Shown here: positions 5,153 to 6,547 of the stretch, one piece after another
Position numbering within the stretch: position 1 is the stretch's first letter
Layout: each line of letters opens with the position of its first letter
From: Pseudomonadota bacterium
Lineage (GTDB): Bacteria > Pseudomonadota > Gammaproteobacteria > Xanthomonadales > Xanthomonadaceae
Direction of reading: 5' to 3'
Assembly: GCA_023425225.1 (NCBI GenBank)
Contig: JAFADB010000029.1
Coordinates: 1 to 6,547, forward strand
Length of the DNA: 6,547 nt
Made by a program: the position numbers and the translations under genes
The notes under the pieces: model-generated
Database searches by the model: none
Seen by the model: the letters and a program-made list of their open reading frames with translations, nothing else
What the model was told of the DNA's origin: nothing

Positions 5153-6388
5153 TCATGCCGCTCCCTCGGCGGCGAGGGTATCGGCCCGGCGGGCAGGAGG
5201 GAGAGCCACGGGCAGGGCCTCCTGTTCCAGCCGCAACGGCTTCTCGCGCAGGGCAATGGCGATCTGTGGCCAGCCGGCACGTTCGGCCTGGCGGCACATG
5301 CTTGCCAACACTGTCGCCGAAGGGGCTTCGCGCCCGGCGCCATCCGAAGGCACTTCGTGCGGTGACATACGCCAGGGCCGCAGGATATGACCGGCTTCCG
5401 CAGCTTCTGCGGCCAGCACCGCGGCGATGCGGAATCCTCCTTCGTCGATGTCGCCCCAATGCAGCACCGGCGCCTCCGCCGACAGGCCACGCAGCAGGCA
5501 GGCATAGGCACGGCGCCAGGCGGGCGAAGGCATGCCGCCGGTGTAGAGCAGCAGTCCCGCCTGCGATCCCGGCGCCCGCGTGGCCAGGTGGAAGCTGGCC
5601 AGGTTCTCGATGCTCAGCACGTAGTCGGGTGCCGAGCTCAGGCCGCGTACCGCTTCCACCGGCACGCCCAGCCATGGCCGCAGCAGCGGCAGTTCGCCAC
5701 CTTCCAGCTGCAGCTGGCCGCTGCCGGCGATCAACATCGGTTGCGGTTCGCGACGCAAGCCCAGCGCGGCCCAGACATGCTCCTTCTCCAGCCCGCCGGC
5801 GACCAGTTCGCCGGTGAGCAACACCTCCAGCCACGGGGTAAGCGCTTCCAGGCGCTTGCTGTCGCCGAACAGACGCGTACTTTCCACCCGCAGGATGCGC
5901 TCGCGCCCTGCCGCACGCGCGCCGTCATGCGCCACTCGTGCGGCATCGGCCAGCGCCGGCGCAGCATCCGGACCGGCACCCCGCACATGCAGGCCGTCAG
6001 CCCAGACCTGCAACACCCGTTCGATGACCGGATACGCCACCTGCCATGGCGCCAGCACGGCAGTGGCCTGTTCGACCCGCTCGGCCAACAGGCGGGTGCC
6101 CAGATGGCGCGCCAGGGCCGATGCATCGCGCACGGTCAGGCGCACCAGGCGCTGGCCATCGTCGCGATAGCGGTCACGCTGGACCGTGATCGCGTCTTCG
6201 CGCTCGGCCAGCGCGATGCGCCCGTGGAAGGCATCGCGTGCTTCAAGGCCGCGCACGGCCAGGTACTCGCCGGCATCGCGCCGGCTCTCCATCGACAGCG
6301 TGGCCACCCGGCCGTTGCCGCGTACCAGAGCGGCCTGCGCCCGCTGCAGCAGGCGCCGCAACACGGCTTCGGCCGCCTCCGCGCTCAT
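5153..6388 (-). CDS. jetD: JetD-like (DUF2220) Toprim-type nuclease of a Wadjet anti-plasmid system
   Basis: 411 residues from the ATG at 6388 to TGA at 5153-5155. The C-terminal half carries DUF2220/JetD hallmarks: LFGDSKRLEAL (173-183), YVLSIENLASFHL (256-268) with Glu261 as the likely Toprim glutamate, LYTGGMPSPAW (281-291), VLHWGDIDEGGFRI (308-321) with the metal-binding D313-I-D315, and LRLEQEAL (385-392). The fold is shared with the topoisomerase VI A subunit/Spo11 Toprim domain. In Wadjet (JetABCD, also MksFEBG), the SMC-like JetABC complex extrudes DNA loops and JetD cuts small circular DNA, limiting plasmids. The N-terminal part (about 1-170) looks like the wrist/arm region but I cannot assign it to DUF3322 by eye, so the subtype is open. 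There is no signal peptide, fitting a cytoplasmic enzyme. The start overlaps the upstream stop as ATGA, with no clear own Shine-Dalgarno, so translation is probably coupled. No frameshift or premature stop is seen. Confidence 0.8.
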   Translation of the reverse strand: MSAEAAEAVLRRLLQRAQAALVRGNGRVATLSMESRRDAGEYLAVRGLEARDAFHGRIALAEREDAITVQRDRYRDDGQRLVRLTVRDASALARHLGTRLLAERVEQATAVLAPWQVAYPVIERVLQVWADGLHVRGAGPDAAPALADAARVAHDGARAAGRERILRVESTRLFGDSKRLEALTPWLEVLLTGELVAGGLEKEHVWAALGLRREPQPMLIAGSGQLQLEGGELPLLRPWLGVPVEAVRGLSSAPDYVLSIENLASFHLATRAPGSQAGLLLYTGGMPSPAWRRAYACLLRGLSAEAPVLHWGDIDEGGFRIAAVLAAEAAEAGHILRPWRMSPHEVPSDGAGREAPSATVLASMCRQAERAGWPQIAIALREKPLRLEQEALPVALPPARRADTLAAEGAA

Positions 6389-6547
6389 ACGCGCGGCAGC
6401 TCGGCGGCGATGCGCGCGGTCTCGGCCTCCAGCAGCTGCGGGTGCAGGTCGAACTGGTCGGACAGCAGCAGTTCGCGCGCGGCCGGCTTGACCTCGATGC
6501 GCTCGACCTGCAGCAGGTCGCCGTCGCGGAACAGCTCGATGTAGCTG
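6385..6547 (-). CDS. C-terminal fragment of gene upstream of jetD, possibly JetC-like ATPase
   Basis: Only the last 53 residues are visible, starting SYIELFRDGDLLQVERIEV and ending TARIAAELPRV, with TGA at 6385-6387; the 5' part is outside the window. The fragment has a beta-hairpin-like start (YIELFRDGDLLQVERIEV), then RELLLSDQFDLHPQLLEAE, and contains no diagnostic motif. The call rests on context: the stop overlaps the jetD-like start by 4 nt (ATGA), and in Wadjet operons the gene just before jetD is normally jetC, the SMC/MksB-like ATPase. That it is a real, translated gene is well supported by the coupling and the in-frame end; its identity is inference. Alternatives are another defence ATPase or helicase. 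Confidence 0.5.
   Translation of the reverse strand, partial: SYIELFRDGDLLQVERIEVKPAARELLLSDQFDLHPQLLEAETARIAAELPRV

Noticed and set aside
5387..6544. A 385-residue open frame on the plus strand across the jetD-like gene
   Set aside because: The minus strand encodes the DUF2220 signatures and a coupled start; the plus frame is a Gln/Arg/His-rich shadow.

Overview
The window is very GC-rich, with dense open frames on both strands. It looks like a gammaproteobacterium of the Xanthomonadaceae/Lysobacterales type (Lysobacter, Luteimonas, Stenotrophomonas and relatives). That placement is an inference from base composition, the style of the exported hydrolases and the GTCCCC...GGGGAC extragenic palindromes; there is no taxonomic marker gene here.

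Layout: (1) 1-894, plus strand: the 3' part of a LuxR-type helix-turn-helix regulator whose start lies outside the window. (2) 928-1977, minus: an exported class A beta-lactamase-related serine hydrolase with a stretched omega-loop region. (3) 1984-2399: a gene-free stretch holding a perfect hairpin, a 15-nt tandem duplication and an inverted pair of REP-like palindromes. (4) 2400-3569, minus: an exported P1-family (DmpA-like) N-terminal-nucleophile aminopeptidase. (5) 3570-3889: a divergent intergenic region with a recurring CATCGGT motif and two competing hairpins. (6) 3890-5044, plus: an exported class C beta-lactamase-family (PF00144-type) serine hydrolase. (7) 5109-5152: a strong hairpin between convergent genes. 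(8) 5153-6388, minus: a JetD-like (DUF2220, Toprim-type nuclease) gene, overlapped by 4 nt by (9) 6385-6546, the C-terminal end of an upstream minus-strand gene.

Genes 2, 4 and 6 each encode a secreted hydrolase with a nucleophilic serine. They probably act in the periplasm on peptides, D-amino-acid compounds, beta-lactams or peptidoglycan fragments. They are not a tight operon: two share a strand with a REP-containing gap between them, and the third is divergent. A functional link is possible but not shown.

The most interesting part is the 3' edge. The JetD-like protein has the signature segments of the Wadjet/MksBEFG anti-plasmid defence nuclease, and its translational coupling to an upstream gene suggests the last two genes of a jetABCD operon running in from outside the window. 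This would be a known class of system in a genome where it may not have been described, rather than a new one.
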